Positions 45,383-54,889 of a DNA stretch of 64,000 nt are shown here, in pieces; within the stretch, counting starts at the first letter, position 1; every line of letters begins with the position of its first letter. The notes under the pieces are model-generated. The model did not search any database. It saw only the letters and a list, made by a program, of their open reading frames with translations, and had not been told where the DNA came from. This DNA comes from Zoogloea sp041908905. GTDB taxonomy: Bacteria > Pseudomonadota > Gammaproteobacteria > Burkholderiales > Rhodocyclaceae. The DNA is taken from assembly GCF_041908905.1 (NCBI RefSeq), contig NZ_JAYREK010000003.1, positions 119,860-183,859 of the forward strand, read 5' to 3'. Made by a program: the position numbers and the translations under genes.

Positions 45383-47680
45383 ATGCTTCCCTCCGATCTC
45401 CCCGCCCGGGCCGCCCGGCACCTGCAGCCCCTGCTGGCCCGCCTGCGCCGGCCCACCCGGCGGGGCGTGGCCCTGGCCGTCGCGGCGGTGCCGGGGGCCT
45501 TGTTTCTTTATAGCCTGATCCTGATCCCGTTCACCCCCGGCATCAGCGACATCCGCAAGGCGCGGCTGGAGCAGCCGGCGCGGGTGCTGTCGGCGGACGG
45601 CCGCGAGATCGCCGTGTTCAAGTGGGCCAACCGGGAGTGGGTGGGGCTGGCGCAGATCGCCCCGTCGGTGAAGACGGCGCTGATCGCCACCGAGGACCAC
45701 CGCTTCTACGAACACCACGGCATCGACTTCTACCGCCTCGGCGGCGCCATGCTGCGCACCTTCTCGGGCGAGCGCCAGGGCGGCTCGACGCTCACCCAGC
45801 AGCTCGCCCGCAACCTCTACCCCGACGAGATCGGCCGCGCGCCCACCCTGACCCGCAAGCTCAAGGAGGCGATCACCGCGCTGAAGATCGAGGCTGTCTA
45901 CAGCAAGGACGAGATCCTCGAGACCTACCTCAACACCGTGCCCTTCCTGTACAACGCCTGGGGCATCGAGATGGCGGCGCGCACCTACTTCGACAAGCCG
46001 GCGCGCAGCCTGGACGTGCTCGAGAGCGCCACCCTGGTGGGCATGCTGAAGGGCAACAGCTACTACAACCCGGTGCAGAACCCCGAGCGGGCGGTGGCCC
46101 GGCGCAACACCGTGCTGGCCCAGATGGCCCGGCGCGGCGGGCTCGACCCGGCCCGCCTGGAGGCCCTGCAGAAGAAGCCGCTGCGCATCGACTTCGAGCG
46201 CCAGCTGGAGGCCCCCGGCCCGGCGCCGCACTTTGCCCAGCAGGTGCGCCGCTGGCTGATCGAGTGGGCCGACCGCCGCGGCTACAACATCTACACCGAC
46301 GGTCTGGTGGTGCGCACCACCCTCGACGGCCGCCTGCAGGCCCAGGCCACCCAGGCCGTGGTGCGTCGCGGCCGCCAGCTGCAGGCCCTCGCCGACGAGG
46401 CCTGGCGCAAGGGCTGGGGCGCCAGCCCGGCGCTGGTGGAGGCCTTCATCCGCGAATCGAAGCCCTACCGCGCCGCCGTCGCCGCCGGCGAGGCGCCCGA
46501 CGCCGTGCTCAAGCGCCTGGCCGACGACCGGGCCTTCATCGACGCCCTCCGGCGCGACAAGACGCGGGTGCAGCTCGGCTTCATGGCCATCGACCCGCGC
46601 ACGGGCCAGGTGCGCGCCTGGGTCGGCAGCCGCGACTTCGTGCAGGACCCCTTCGACCATGTCCAGCAGGCCCGCCGCCAGCCGGGCTCCACCTTCAAGC
46701 CCTTCGTGTATGGCGCCGCCTTCGCGAAGGGCATGAGCCCCGCCGACACCCGGGTGGACCAGGCGGTGGAGATCACCCTGCCCAACGGCGAAGTCTGGCG
46801 CCCCAGCGACGAGGCGGCTCCCAGCGGCGAGCCGGTGAGCCTGCGCGACGGGCTGGCGTATTCCCGCAACCGCATCACCGCCCAGCTGATGGGCGACGTC
46901 GGCCCGGCCCGGGTGGCGCGCCTCGCCCGCGCGATGGGGGTGCGCCAGAGCCCGCTCGAAGAGGTGCCGTCCCTGGCCCTCGGCACCAGCCCGGTGACCC
47001 TCCGGGAGATGGTGAGCGCCTACGCCACCCTCGCCAACGGCGGCGCCTACCTCGAGCCGATGCTGGTGACCCGCGTCGAGGACAAGGATGGCACGCTGCT
47101 CGAAGCCTTCGCCCCCGCCGCGCCCGAGGAGGCCCTGGCGCCGGGGCCGGCCTACACCCTGCTCGACGTGATGCGCGGGGTGGTGGACCGCGGCACCGGC
47201 AGCGCGATCCGCCGCCAGTTCGGGCTGCGCGCCGACCTCGCCGGCAAGACCGGCACCACCCAGGACAACACCGACGGCTGGTTCATCCTGATGCACCCGC
47301 AGCTGGTGGGCGGGGCCTGGGCCGGCTTCAACGACAACCGCATCACCCTGCGCAGCGACTACTGGGGCCAGGGGGCCCGCAGCGCCCTGCCGGTGGTGGG
47401 CGATACCTTCCACTACGCGCTGGCCAACCGCCTCGTCGACCCGAAGGCGCGCTTCGTGTCCACCGAAGAACCCGGCCTGCTGGCGCGGGGCTGGAGCTGG
47501 GTGAAGGGCCTGTTCACCCCGGCGCCCGAACCCGAGCCGGAGCCTGCTCCCAAGCGCCGCAAACGGCCCGCCGATGCTCCGCCGCCCGTCGAGCCGGCGC
47601 CGCCCGCCGCCACCGAGCCACCCTGGCAGCCGCCGGTGCCGGGCCCCGACGAGCCGCTGCCGCCGGCCCCCAGACCTTGA
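45383..47680 (+). CDS. Bifunctional penicillin-binding protein (PBP1a-like)
   Basis: 765 aa class A PBP. Cytoplasmic tail and membrane helix (VALAVAAVPGALFLYSLILI), a glycosyltransferase GT51 domain with ALIATEDHRFYEHHGID and RQGGSTLTQQLARNL, and a transpeptidase domain with SxxK QPGSTFKPF, SxN YSRNRI and KTGTT. The C-terminus is a Pro/Glu-rich low-complexity tail ~55 residues long. It polymerises and cross-links peptidoglycan in the periplasm. Start set at MLPSDL; the upstream in-frame extension lacks a membrane-protein character. No class subtype (1A, 1B, 1C) is assigned. Confidence 0.93.
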   Translation: MLPSDLPARAARHLQPLLARLRRPTRRGVALAVAAVPGALFLYSLILIPFTPGISDIRKARLEQPARVLSADGREIAVFKWANREWVGLAQIAPSVKTALIATEDHRFYEHHGIDFYRLGGAMLRTFSGERQGGSTLTQQLARNLYPDEIGRAPTLTRKLKEAITALKIEAVYSKDEILETYLNTVPFLYNAWGIEMAARTYFDKPARSLDVLESATLVGMLKGNSYYNPVQNPERAVARRNTVLAQMARRGGLDPARLEALQKKPLRIDFERQLEAPGPAPHFAQQVRRWLIEWADRRGYNIYTDGLVVRTTLDGRLQAQATQAVVRRGRQLQALADEAWRKGWGASPALVEAFIRESKPYRAAVAAGEAPDAVLKRLADDRAFIDALRRDKTRVQLGFMAIDPRTGQVRAWVGSRDFVQDPFDHVQQARRQPGSTFKPFVYGAAFAKGMSPADTRVDQAVEITLPNGEVWRPSDEAAPSGEPVSLRDGLAYSRNRITAQLMGDVGPARVARLARAMGVRQSPLEEVPSLALGTSPVTLREMVSAYATLANGGAYLEPMLVTRVEDKDGTLLEAFAPAAPEEALAPGPAYTLLDVMRGVVDRGTGSAIRRQFGLRADLAGKTGTTQDNTDGWFILMHPQLVGGAWAGFNDNRITLRSDYWGQGARSALPVVGDTFHYALANRLVDPKARFVSTEEPGLLARGWSWVKGLFTPAPEPEPEPAPKRRKRPADAPPPVEPAPPAATEPPWQPPVPGPDEPLPPAPRP

Positions 47681-47688
47681 GCGCCGCC

Positions 47689-48588
47689 ATGCCCGCCGAC
47701 CCGTCTTCCGTTGTTCTGCCGCGCTACCCCGTCGCCATCGTCGGGGCTGGCGCCCTGGGGCTCACCTTTGCCGCCCGGCTGGCCGCCACCGGGCCGGTGG
47801 CGCTGGTCGCCCGCAGCGAGGCCCAGGCCGAAAGGCTGCGGGCCGGCGTGCCGGTGGGCGACGCGGTCTTTTGCCCCGAAGCCTTCGGTCCGGAGCGCCT
47901 GCCCGCCGCCGACTGGGTGATCCTGCTGGTCAAGACCTACGACACCGCCGCGGCGGCGCGCACCGCGCTGGCGCTGCGCCCCCGCGGCGTGGTGTCGCTG
48001 CAGAACGGGCTGGTCGGCGAGGTGCTGGGCGAGGTGTGCGGCGGCCTGCCGGCGGGGCAGGGCATCACCACCGAGGGGGCGTTTCGCGACGGGGCCGGGG
48101 TGCGCCCGGCCGGCGCCGGCGAGACCCTGCTGCCGCCGGGTTTCGAGGCCGTCGCGGCGCGGCTGGCGGAGGCCGGCATCGCCGCCCGGGTCGAGCCGCA
48201 GATCGTTGCGGCGCGCCTCGCCAAGCTGCTGATGAACGTGGTGATCAACCCGCTGGCGGCGATCTTCCGGGTGCCCAACGGGGCGGTGCTGGAGCTGCCC
48301 CAGCGGCCGCTCTTCGACGCCCTGCTGGCCGAGGCCTGGCCGGTGCTGCGTGCTGAAGGGCTGGCCCTCGACGAGGCCGCCGCCCGCGAGCGGGTGATCG
48401 CGGTGGCCCGCGCCACCGGCGCCAACCGGGCCAGCATGCTGCAGGACGTGCTGGCCGGCCGGCGCACCGAGATCGACGCGATCACCGGCAGCCTGCTGGC
48501 GATGGCCGCGCGCCGGGGCGTCGAGCTGCCCACCCACCGGGCGGTGTTTGCGCTGGTGAAGGTGCTGGAGGCGGCCGCCCGCGCCTGA
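47689..48588 (+). CDS. Ketopantoate reductase family protein
   Basis: 299 aa. NADPH-binding VAIVGAGALGLTFAARLA, ILLVKTYDTAAA, LQNGLVGE, then the C-terminal domain with the family's K-N-N type segment KLLMNVVINPLAAIF and NRASMLQDVLAGRRTEID. Consistent with PanE (2-dehydropantoate 2-reductase) in pantothenate synthesis, although genomes often carry several paralogues, so the exact substrate is not certain. It follows the PBP gene by 8 bp and could be cotranscribed. Confidence 0.88.
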   Translation: MPADPSSVVLPRYPVAIVGAGALGLTFAARLAATGPVALVARSEAQAERLRAGVPVGDAVFCPEAFGPERLPAADWVILLVKTYDTAAAARTALALRPRGVVSLQNGLVGEVLGEVCGGLPAGQGITTEGAFRDGAGVRPAGAGETLLPPGFEAVAARLAEAGIAARVEPQIVAARLAKLLMNVVINPLAAIFRVPNGAVLELPQRPLFDALLAEAWPVLRAEGLALDEAAARERVIAVARATGANRASMLQDVLAGRRTEIDAITGSLLAMAARRGVELPTHRAVFALVKVLEAAARA

Positions 48589-48622
48589 GCCCGGCGGCCC
48601 GCTCAGGCCCCGGGCCGCCGCT

Positions 48623-50851
48623 TCAGAATTCGTGGGCCGGCCTGGCGAGCCACTTGAGGAGGGTCGAGAACAGCTGCTCGGGCTCGATGGGCTTGCCGAT
48701 GAAGTCGTTCATGCCGGCCTCGAAGCAGCGCGCCTTGTCCTCGGCGAAGACGTTGGCGGTCATCGCCAGGATCGGCAGGTTGCGGCAGCGGGCGAGCTTG
48801 CGGATCCGGCGGGTGGCCTCGGGGCCGTCCATGCGCGGCATCTGCATGTCCATCAGCACCACGTCGTAGGCCTGGGTTTCGACCCGCTCGATGGCCTCCA
48901 GCCCGTCCTCGGCGATGTCCACCTCCAGCTCGAGTTCTTCGAGCAGGCCGAGGGTGACTTCGCGGTTGATCGGTTCGTCTTCCACCAGCAGGATGCGCCG
49001 GCCCCGGTGGCGGCGCAGCAGGGTGGCCTCGGTGGTGGTTTCGGACGGCACGCCGTCCGGCGGGCAGGTGTCCCGGGCGAGCCGGGCGGTGAACCAGAAG
49101 GTGCTGCCGACGCCCTCGGTGCTGGTGGCGCCGGCGTCGCCGCCCATGATCTGGGCCAGCTTGCGGGTGATCGCGAGACCCAGGCCGGTGCCGCCGTAGC
49201 GGCGGGTGGTGGAGTTGTCGGCCTGCTCGAAGCTGGAGAACAGGCGCTCCATGTCGGCCGGGGCGATGCCGATCCCGGTGTCCTGCACCTCGAAGCGCAC
49301 CAGCACGCTGTCGGCGTCTTCGTCGACGAGGGTGGTGCGCAGGGTGATGCTGCCGGTTTCGGTGAACTTGATCGCGTTGCTGGTGTAGTTGAGCAGGGCC
49401 TGGCGCAGCCGGGTCGGGTCGCCGCGCAGCGGGCGGGGCAGGGCCTGGGTCTGGAGGAGCAGCTTGAGCTGCTTGGCCTGGGCCTGGTTGAAGACGATGG
49501 AGGCCACGTTGCCCACCAGCGCCGCCACGTCGAGGGTGGTGTCGTCGAGGGTGAATTTGCCGGCCTCGATCTTGGAGAGGTCGAGGACGCTGTTGATGAC
49601 GTCCAGCAGGTGCTGCCCGGCGATGCTGATCTTGTCGAGGCGCTCGGCCTGGCGCGGGGTCACGCCTTCGCGCCGCATCAGGTGGGTCATGCCGATGATG
49701 GCGTTCATCGGGGTGCGGATCTCGTGGGACATGTTGGCCAGGAAGGCGCTCTTGGCCACGCTGGCGGCCTCGGCGTTCTCGGCCTTGCGGCGCTCGCGGA
49801 TGTCCCGCAGGATCAGCACGTAGTGGATGTCGTCGGGCACCGCCATCGGCGACACGGTGAGCTCCGCCGCGACCCGCGGCCCGGTCTTGTGGCGGGCCTC
49901 GATCTCGGTGATGGGGCCGACCAGGCTGTCGAGGGTCAGGCCGCTGGCGGCGTCGGCGATCAGCTCGACGGCGGGGTGGCCGCGCAGCTCGCCGGCGGCG
50001 TAGCCCAGCATGGCCTCGGCGGCGGGGTTGGCCGACACGATGCGCCCCTGGGCGTCGGCCGTCAGCATGCCCTCGCCGATGCTCTCGATCACCGCGCGGT
50101 AGCGGGCCTCGTTGCGGTCGGCGGCGATCAGGGCGGCGCTGCCGGTGCGCTGCAGGGTGTCGATGGAGGCGGCCAGCTCGTCGATCTCGTCGTGGATCGA
50201 GGCCTTCGGGGCCACCTCCGGGATGAAGGCCTGGCGGCGCAGGTCGTCGGCGGTCACCGCGCGCAGCCGGCGGGCGATGGTGACGAGACGCCGGGTGACC
50301 ACCGCCTGGTAGATCAGCACCGAGACGACGGCCACCAGCAGGATCACCAGCGCGTTGCCGGCGAAGGTGGTGATCCACTGGCGGATGATGGTGCTGTGCT
50401 CCGCCTGGAGGTCCTTGATGAGGGTGAGGCTGCCGAGCACGTGGAGCTGGCCGTCTTCTTCGTAGACCAGCGGGAGGCTGTGCTCGAAGGTGTCGGAGGA
50501 GAGGCCGGTGGCGCCGAACTGGAGCGGCTCCTGGCCCTTGAGGTTGAGCCGCACCGACGACACGTCGGGGAGCCGGGTGAAGCTCCTGAGCTGCACCTCG
50601 ATCTGGTCGCGGTCGAAGGCCCAGGCGCTCTTGGCCAGCGCGGGGGCCGCAAAGCGGCCGATGGACTGGAGCTGCACGGCCAGGTTGTCGTGGTGCCGCT
50701 CGTAGGCGTACACCGATTCGCCCAGCGAAACGGCCAGGGTGCCCGCACCGCCCACCAGGAAGGCCCACAGCAGCAGGCGGCGCACCACGCGGCTGGTCAG
50801 GCCGAGGTGGTCGCGGAGGGGCTCACGTTGGGGCGCTGTCGGAAGGCTCAT
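48623..50851 (-). CDS. Hybrid sensor histidine kinase
   Basis: 742 aa. Membrane helix (VVRRLLLWAFLVGGAGTLAV), periplasmic region to ~175, second helix (NALVILLVAVVSVLIYQAVV), HAMP-like region, PAS (~250-360), H-box ANMSHEIRTPMNAIIGMTH, N-box NYTSNAIKFT, G-boxes DTGIGIAP and GTGLGLAI, then a receiver domain with phospho-Asp in VVLMDMQMPRMDG. The stop lies 34 bp from the convergent ketopantoate-reductase gene. A periplasmic binding protein gene precedes it by 14 bp, suggesting it is the sensory partner. Confidence 0.92.
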   Translation of the reverse strand: MSLPTAPQREPLRDHLGLTSRVVRRLLLWAFLVGGAGTLAVSLGESVYAYERHHDNLAVQLQSIGRFAAPALAKSAWAFDRDQIEVQLRSFTRLPDVSSVRLNLKGQEPLQFGATGLSSDTFEHSLPLVYEEDGQLHVLGSLTLIKDLQAEHSTIIRQWITTFAGNALVILLVAVVSVLIYQAVVTRRLVTIARRLRAVTADDLRRQAFIPEVAPKASIHDEIDELAASIDTLQRTGSAALIAADRNEARYRAVIESIGEGMLTADAQGRIVSANPAAEAMLGYAAGELRGHPAVELIADAASGLTLDSLVGPITEIEARHKTGPRVAAELTVSPMAVPDDIHYVLILRDIRERRKAENAEAASVAKSAFLANMSHEIRTPMNAIIGMTHLMRREGVTPRQAERLDKISIAGQHLLDVINSVLDLSKIEAGKFTLDDTTLDVAALVGNVASIVFNQAQAKQLKLLLQTQALPRPLRGDPTRLRQALLNYTSNAIKFTETGSITLRTTLVDEDADSVLVRFEVQDTGIGIAPADMERLFSSFEQADNSTTRRYGGTGLGLAITRKLAQIMGGDAGATSTEGVGSTFWFTARLARDTCPPDGVPSETTTEATLLRRHRGRRILLVEDEPINREVTLGLLEELELEVDIAEDGLEAIERVETQAYDVVLMDMQMPRMDGPEATRRIRKLARCRNLPILAMTANVFAEDKARCFEAGMNDFIGKPIEPEQLFSTLLKWLARPAHEF

Positions 50852-50865
50852 TCAGGGAGTGGGGG

Positions 50866-51573
50866 TCAGTAGATCGCCGAGAGGATGCGGTTGTAGGAGC
50901 CGTCGGCCTTGAGGTCGCGGATCGCCTGGGTCAGCTTCGGCACCAGGGCCTGGTGTTTCTTGTGCAGGTAGAGGTACATGTCCACCTCCTTGAGGGCCGG
51001 CGACAGGGGGGCCACGGAGGTCAGCCCGAGGTTGCGGGCGAGCAGCAGGCCGTCGGCGTGGGTGTAGAGCACCAGGTCGACGCGGCCCTCGTCGAGCATG
51101 CGGAACAGCTGCTCGGGCTTGTCCACCTTGTTCACGACCCGCGCGCCCTGGGCGTTGGCCTCGAACATCTTCCAGCCGTTGATGAAGGCGATGCGGTAGG
51201 GCTTGAGGCTGTCCCAGCCGTTGTCGAGGGAGATCGTGGCGTTCTTGGAGAAGGCGACGAAGCTGATCCGCACGAAGCGCTCGGGCACCTGGATGAGGTT
51301 GGGGTAGGGGCCGTCGGGCCCGCCGAGGCCGCCGACACGCAGCCCCTCGCCATCGACCTCGCCCAGGTTGGCGGCGGTGAGCGAGCGCTCGGAGGGCAGG
51401 CTGACCAGCTTGAGGTCGACGCCGATGCGGCGCAGGCTCTCCTGGGAGAGCTGCTCGAGGGCCTTGCGGTCGAGCGGCGTGTTGTTGGTGCTGAGGGTGA
51501 GGGTCGGGTTGCCGGCGACGGCCGGAGCCAGGCCGAACACCAGCAGGAGGCCTGCAAGCAAAAAGGCGCGCAT
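50866..51573 (-). CDS. Periplasmic solute-binding protein, sensor partner
   Basis: 235 aa with a cleavable signal (LLAGLLLVFGLAPAVAG) and the type II binding-protein fold of the extracellular solute-binding family 3 type (short N-lobe, IAFINGWKMFEANA linker region, VDLVLYTHADGLLLAR). No transporter genes are adjacent; it is directly upstream of the hybrid kinase and probably presents a ligand to it. Short for the family, so it may be a sensor-dedicated form. Confidence 0.82.
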   Translation of the reverse strand: MRAFLLAGLLLVFGLAPAVAGNPTLTLSTNNTPLDRKALEQLSQESLRRIGVDLKLVSLPSERSLTAANLGEVDGEGLRVGGLGGPDGPYPNLIQVPERFVRISFVAFSKNATISLDNGWDSLKPYRIAFINGWKMFEANAQGARVVNKVDKPEQLFRMLDEGRVDLVLYTHADGLLLARNLGLTSVAPLSPALKEVDMYLYLHKKHQALVPKLTQAIRDLKADGSYNRILSAIY

Positions 51574-51705
51574 GATCGTTTCTCTGTGTTGTGCGCCTCC
51601 CGCCGGGCGGGGTGTTCCGCCGGAGCGGGCCGGGAGGCCCAGGATGTGCCGGTACCAGACGTTTTACGGTCCGATCATGCCCGGTCTTGAGCCTCTTGGG
51701 CAGGG

Positions 51706-52194
51706 TCAGCCGTCACCGCCGATGCGCAGGCCGGTTTTTTTGAGGATTGCGGTTGAAAACAGCACGTCGTGGCCGCGGCAGGCCGGCCCGAGCAGGGTGG
51801 CGATCTCTTCCACCCGGGCCAGCACGGTGGCCCGGTCGCCGGCGTGGACCATCGCGAAGAGGTTGTAGGGCCACTCGGGCAGGCGCCGCGGGCGTTCGTA
51901 GCAGTGGGTCACGAAGTCGAGCCGGCCGACGGCTTCGCCGAGGGCGTGGATGCGGGCGTCGTCCACATCCCACACCGACATGCCGTTGGCGGTGTAGCCG
52001 AGGGCATAGTGGTTGGGCACCGCGCCGATGCGGCGGATGCGGCCGGCTTCCAGCATCGCGGCGAGGCGCGCCTTGACCTCCGCCGCGGTCGTGCCGAGCT
52101 GTTCGGCGAGCTGCTCGTAGGGGCGCGGCACCAGGGGCAGGCCGGCCTGGGTGGCGATGACGAGGCGGCGGTCGAGGTCGTCGGGGGTGCTCAT
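51706..52194 (-). CDS. nirH: Siroheme decarboxylase subunit NirH
   Basis: 162 aa Lrp/AsnC-like fold: N-terminal winged helix (LDRRLVIATQAGLPLVPRPYEQLAEQLG) and the ligand-binding half with YANGMSVW-type and CYERPRRLPEWPYNLFAMVH motifs conserved in NirDLGH. With NirDL and NirG it removes two acetate side chains from siroheme to give 12,18-didecarboxysiroheme in heme d1 synthesis. Despite the Lrp fold it is an enzyme subunit, not a DNA-binding regulator. Start overlaps nirG stop by ATGA. Last gene of its cluster in this orientation. Confidence 0.85.
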   Translation of the reverse strand: MSTPDDLDRRLVIATQAGLPLVPRPYEQLAEQLGTTAAEVKARLAAMLEAGRIRRIGAVPNHYALGYTANGMSVWDVDDARIHALGEAVGRLDFVTHCYERPRRLPEWPYNLFAMVHAGDRATVLARVEEIATLLGPACRGHDVLFSTAILKKTGLRIGGDG

Positions 52195-52661
52195 GCCTTC
52201 AGCCTCATGTCCACAAAGAACTCCTGCAGCTTGGGAAAGGCGAACACCGGCAGGCCGGTGGCGGCCTTGATGCGGGCGATGGCCTGGGCGATGCCGGCCG
52301 GCGTCTCGGTGGCGAGCACGAACCACATGTTGAGGCGGTGCTCGCGGCGGTAGTTGTGGGCCACCTCGGGCAGTGCGTTGACGAGGGCCGTGACCTCGTC
52401 GAAGCGTTCCTCGGGCACCGCCAGCGCGGCCAGCACGAAGCGCCCGCCGAGGCGCTCGATCTGGAACATCGGGCCGAAGCGGGTCAGCACGCGGGCGTCG
52501 AGCAGCCGCTGCAGCCGGGCGAGCAGCTCGGCCTCGGTGGTACCGAGGCCGTCGGCGACCTCCCGGTAGGGTTCGTCGCAGAGCGGGAAGCCGCCCTGCA
52601 GCGCGTTGATGATGCGCCGGTCGAGGTCGTCGAGGGGCGTGGCGGGGCGCTGGGCGGTCAT
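52191..52661 (-). CDS. nirG: Siroheme decarboxylase subunit NirG
   Basis: 156 aa, Lrp-like as NirH: LDRRIINALQGGFPLCDEPYREVADGLG and the C-terminal HNYRREHRLNMWFVLATETP block seen in NirG/NirL members. Part of the NirDLGH heme d1 enzyme complex. ATGA overlaps with both neighbours show strict coupling. G versus H assignment is by order and sequence type. Confidence 0.83.
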   Translation of the reverse strand: MTAQRPATPLDDLDRRIINALQGGFPLCDEPYREVADGLGTTEAELLARLQRLLDARVLTRFGPMFQIERLGGRFVLAALAVPEERFDEVTALVNALPEVAHNYRREHRLNMWFVLATETPAGIAQAIARIKAATGLPVFAFPKLQEFFVDMRLKA

Positions 52662-53710
52662 GGGGCCGGGGCCTGGTAGCGGGCGCCGCACTGCTTGTAG
52701 CAGTCGGTGGAGAACAGCACCGCGTGGGGGAAGGCGGCCAGGCCGACCGCGGCGGCGAGGGCCTCGCGGCGGGCGGCCACGGCCTCGCGGGAGCGGCCGT
52801 GGATCATGCAGAACAGGTTGTAGGCCCAGTCGCCGTCGGGGCGGCGGCGGTAGCACAGGCTGACGCCGTCGTGGCCGGCCAGCAGGTGGCCGAGGCGGCT
52901 GACCTCGGCCTCCGGCACCGCCCACACGCACATGGCGTTGGCCCGGTAGCCGAGTTCGCGGTGCTTCACGACCACCCCGAAGCGCCGCAGGGTGCCGTCG
53001 CCCAGCCAGCCGGCGAGGGTGGCGAGCACCGCGGCTTCGCCCAGCCCGGCGGCGTCGGCCACCGCCTGGAAGGGGCGCGGCTGCCAGGGCAGGCCGTCGT
53101 GGAGGGCGTCGATCAGCCGCCAGTCGGCCGCCGACAGTTGTGGCCGCGGCGCGCCGGCGTCAACCACGTGGCGGGTGCGGCGGCCGCTGGCGAGGTCGAA
53201 GCCCAGGTCGATGTGGAACTCCTCGACCAGCGGCAGGGCGATCGGCGGGCAGCCGGTGGCGGCGCCCATCCGGGCGAGCAGGCGGGCGAGGGTGGCCTCG
53301 TCGGTGCTGCTGGCGACGAACCACAGGTTGTAGCGGTGTTCGCGCCGGTAGTTGTGATTGACGCCGGCGAAGCTGTTCACGATGGCCGCCACCCGGGGCA
53401 GCTCACCCACCGGCACGGCCATCGCGGCGAGGGTGCTGGCGCCGATCCGGTTGGGGGCGAAGACCGGCCCGACGCGGCTGACCTTGCCCGCGTCGCGCAG
53501 CCGCTCGAGGCGGGCGAGCACCTCGCCGGCATCGCAGCCGAGCTGCGCGGCGAGCTGCGCCCACGGTTCGGCGACCAGCGGGAAGCCGCGCTGGAAGTCG
53601 TTGAGCAGGGCGAAGTCGAGGGGGTCGGTGTCGGCGATCGCTGGGCGTGTCTGGGGCGGGCCCGGCGGCAGGGCCGTGCCCCCGTGGGCGAGGTGGGTGA
53701 CGGTATCCAT
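52658..53710 (-). CDS. nirDL: Fused siroheme decarboxylase NirDL
   Basis: 350 aa, two tandem Lrp-like modules in one chain: residues ~20-175 (HNYRREHRYNLWFVASS block) and ~190-350 (LCYRRRPDGDWAYNLFCMIHG block). Separate nirD and nirL in Pseudomonas are fused here. It acts on siroheme with NirG and NirH. The start ATG is 3 bp beyond the nirF stop. Confidence 0.87.
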   Translation of the reverse strand: MDTVTHLAHGGTALPPGPPQTRPAIADTDPLDFALLNDFQRGFPLVAEPWAQLAAQLGCDAGEVLARLERLRDAGKVSRVGPVFAPNRIGASTLAAMAVPVGELPRVAAIVNSFAGVNHNYRREHRYNLWFVASSTDEATLARLLARMGAATGCPPIALPLVEEFHIDLGFDLASGRRTRHVVDAGAPRPQLSAADWRLIDALHDGLPWQPRPFQAVADAAGLGEAAVLATLAGWLGDGTLRRFGVVVKHRELGYRANAMCVWAVPEAEVSRLGHLLAGHDGVSLCYRRRPDGDWAYNLFCMIHGRSREAVAARREALAAAVGLAAFPHAVLFSTDCYKQCGARYQAPAP

Positions 53711-53712
53711 CG

Positions 53713-54888
53713 TCAGAACCCGATGCGCTGCCCGCGGGCAGTGAAGAAGATGCCCGACGGCGCGTCGGCGGGGAGCTCGCTGCGGGTCGCGAAGGTGGTG
53801 GTGTTCACCACGGTGACCCGGTTGCTGTCGCGGGCGGACAGCCAGACCTCCTCGCCGCGGGGCTCGAACTCCATGTGCAGCACCGCCTTGCCGGGGCTGA
53901 AGGTGTGCACCACGCGTTTGTCGACGGTGTCGATGACCTGCACCCATTCGTTGTCGGGGAAGGCGAAGTTGACCCACACCTGGCGCCCGTCGGGGCGCGC
54001 CATCACGAACACCGGCTGGCCCTTGACCGGCACACGGGCGGTTTCCTGCCAGCTGCGGGCGTCGGCGACCAGCACCTCGTGGCGGCCGATGGCGGGCAGC
54101 CAGGCCAGCCCGCCGGCCAGCGACCAGCCGCGCAGGTGGGGCATCTTGAAGACCGGCAGCTTCTGCTCGCCGCGGCCGTAGCCGGCGAGGATCTTGCGCG
54201 CGCCGCCCGCGGGCTGCCACAGGTCGAGCAGCGAGATGCCGTCCTCGCCGAACAGGCCGGCCAGGAAGTAGCGCCCGTCGGGCGTCACGAGGCCGTCGTA
54301 GGGCTGCTTGCCGGCCGGGTAGCGGGTGGTGGTGGGGTGGCGCGGATCGCTGAAGTCGGTGACCCAGATCTCGCCGGCCTCGAAGAGGGCGTAAACGAAG
54401 CGCTGGCCGGACACGTCGGCCAGCCCGACGACCTTGGAGAACTGGCCGGGGGCGTATTCGGCGGGCACCTCGGAGAGCAGCTCGAGGGTGTCGGCGTCGA
54501 AGGCCTTGATGCCGCCGGGCTCGTAGTTTTGCGCGACGATCAGCCGGCCGTCCTGGGAGATGGAGCCGCCGATCGAGTTGCCGGCCTGGATGATGCGCTT
54601 GTCGATGCGGCGGGCCAGCAGGTCGACCTTGGTGAGCCCGCCGTCACGCCCGAACACGTAGGCGAAGCGCCCGTCGCGGGAGAAGGTGACGTGGGCGTGG
54701 GAGAGGTCGCCGAGGCCGGCCACGGTGGCGAGGCGGGTGTTGCGGCTGTGCTCGACGATCTGCACCCGGCCGGCGGCGCGTTCGATGACCACGCCCAGGT
54801 CGCCGGTGCCGCGCAGGGCCTCGGGCGGGGTGGTGGCACAGCCGGCGAGGGCGGCCAGGCTGGCGAGGAGCAGGGGGCGCAGGCGCAT
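53713..54888 (-). CDS. nirF: Heme d1 biosynthesis lipoprotein NirF
   Basis: 391 aa. Lipobox LAALAGCATT predicts a periplasmic lipoprotein. An eight-bladed beta-propeller follows, similar to the d1-domain of NirS (VTFSRDGRFAYVFGRDGG, VAQNYEPGGIKAFD). NirF acts late in heme d1 synthesis in the periplasm. One base separates it from the nirC stop. Confidence 0.9.
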   Translation of the reverse strand: MRLRPLLLASLAALAGCATTPPEALRGTGDLGVVIERAAGRVQIVEHSRNTRLATVAGLGDLSHAHVTFSRDGRFAYVFGRDGGLTKVDLLARRIDKRIIQAGNSIGGSISQDGRLIVAQNYEPGGIKAFDADTLELLSEVPAEYAPGQFSKVVGLADVSGQRFVYALFEAGEIWVTDFSDPRHPTTTRYPAGKQPYDGLVTPDGRYFLAGLFGEDGISLLDLWQPAGGARKILAGYGRGEQKLPVFKMPHLRGWSLAGGLAWLPAIGRHEVLVADARSWQETARVPVKGQPVFVMARPDGRQVWVNFAFPDNEWVQVIDTVDKRVVHTFSPGKAVLHMEFEPRGEEVWLSARDSNRVTVVNTTTFATRSELPADAPSGIFFTARGQRIGF

Positions 54889-54889
54889 G

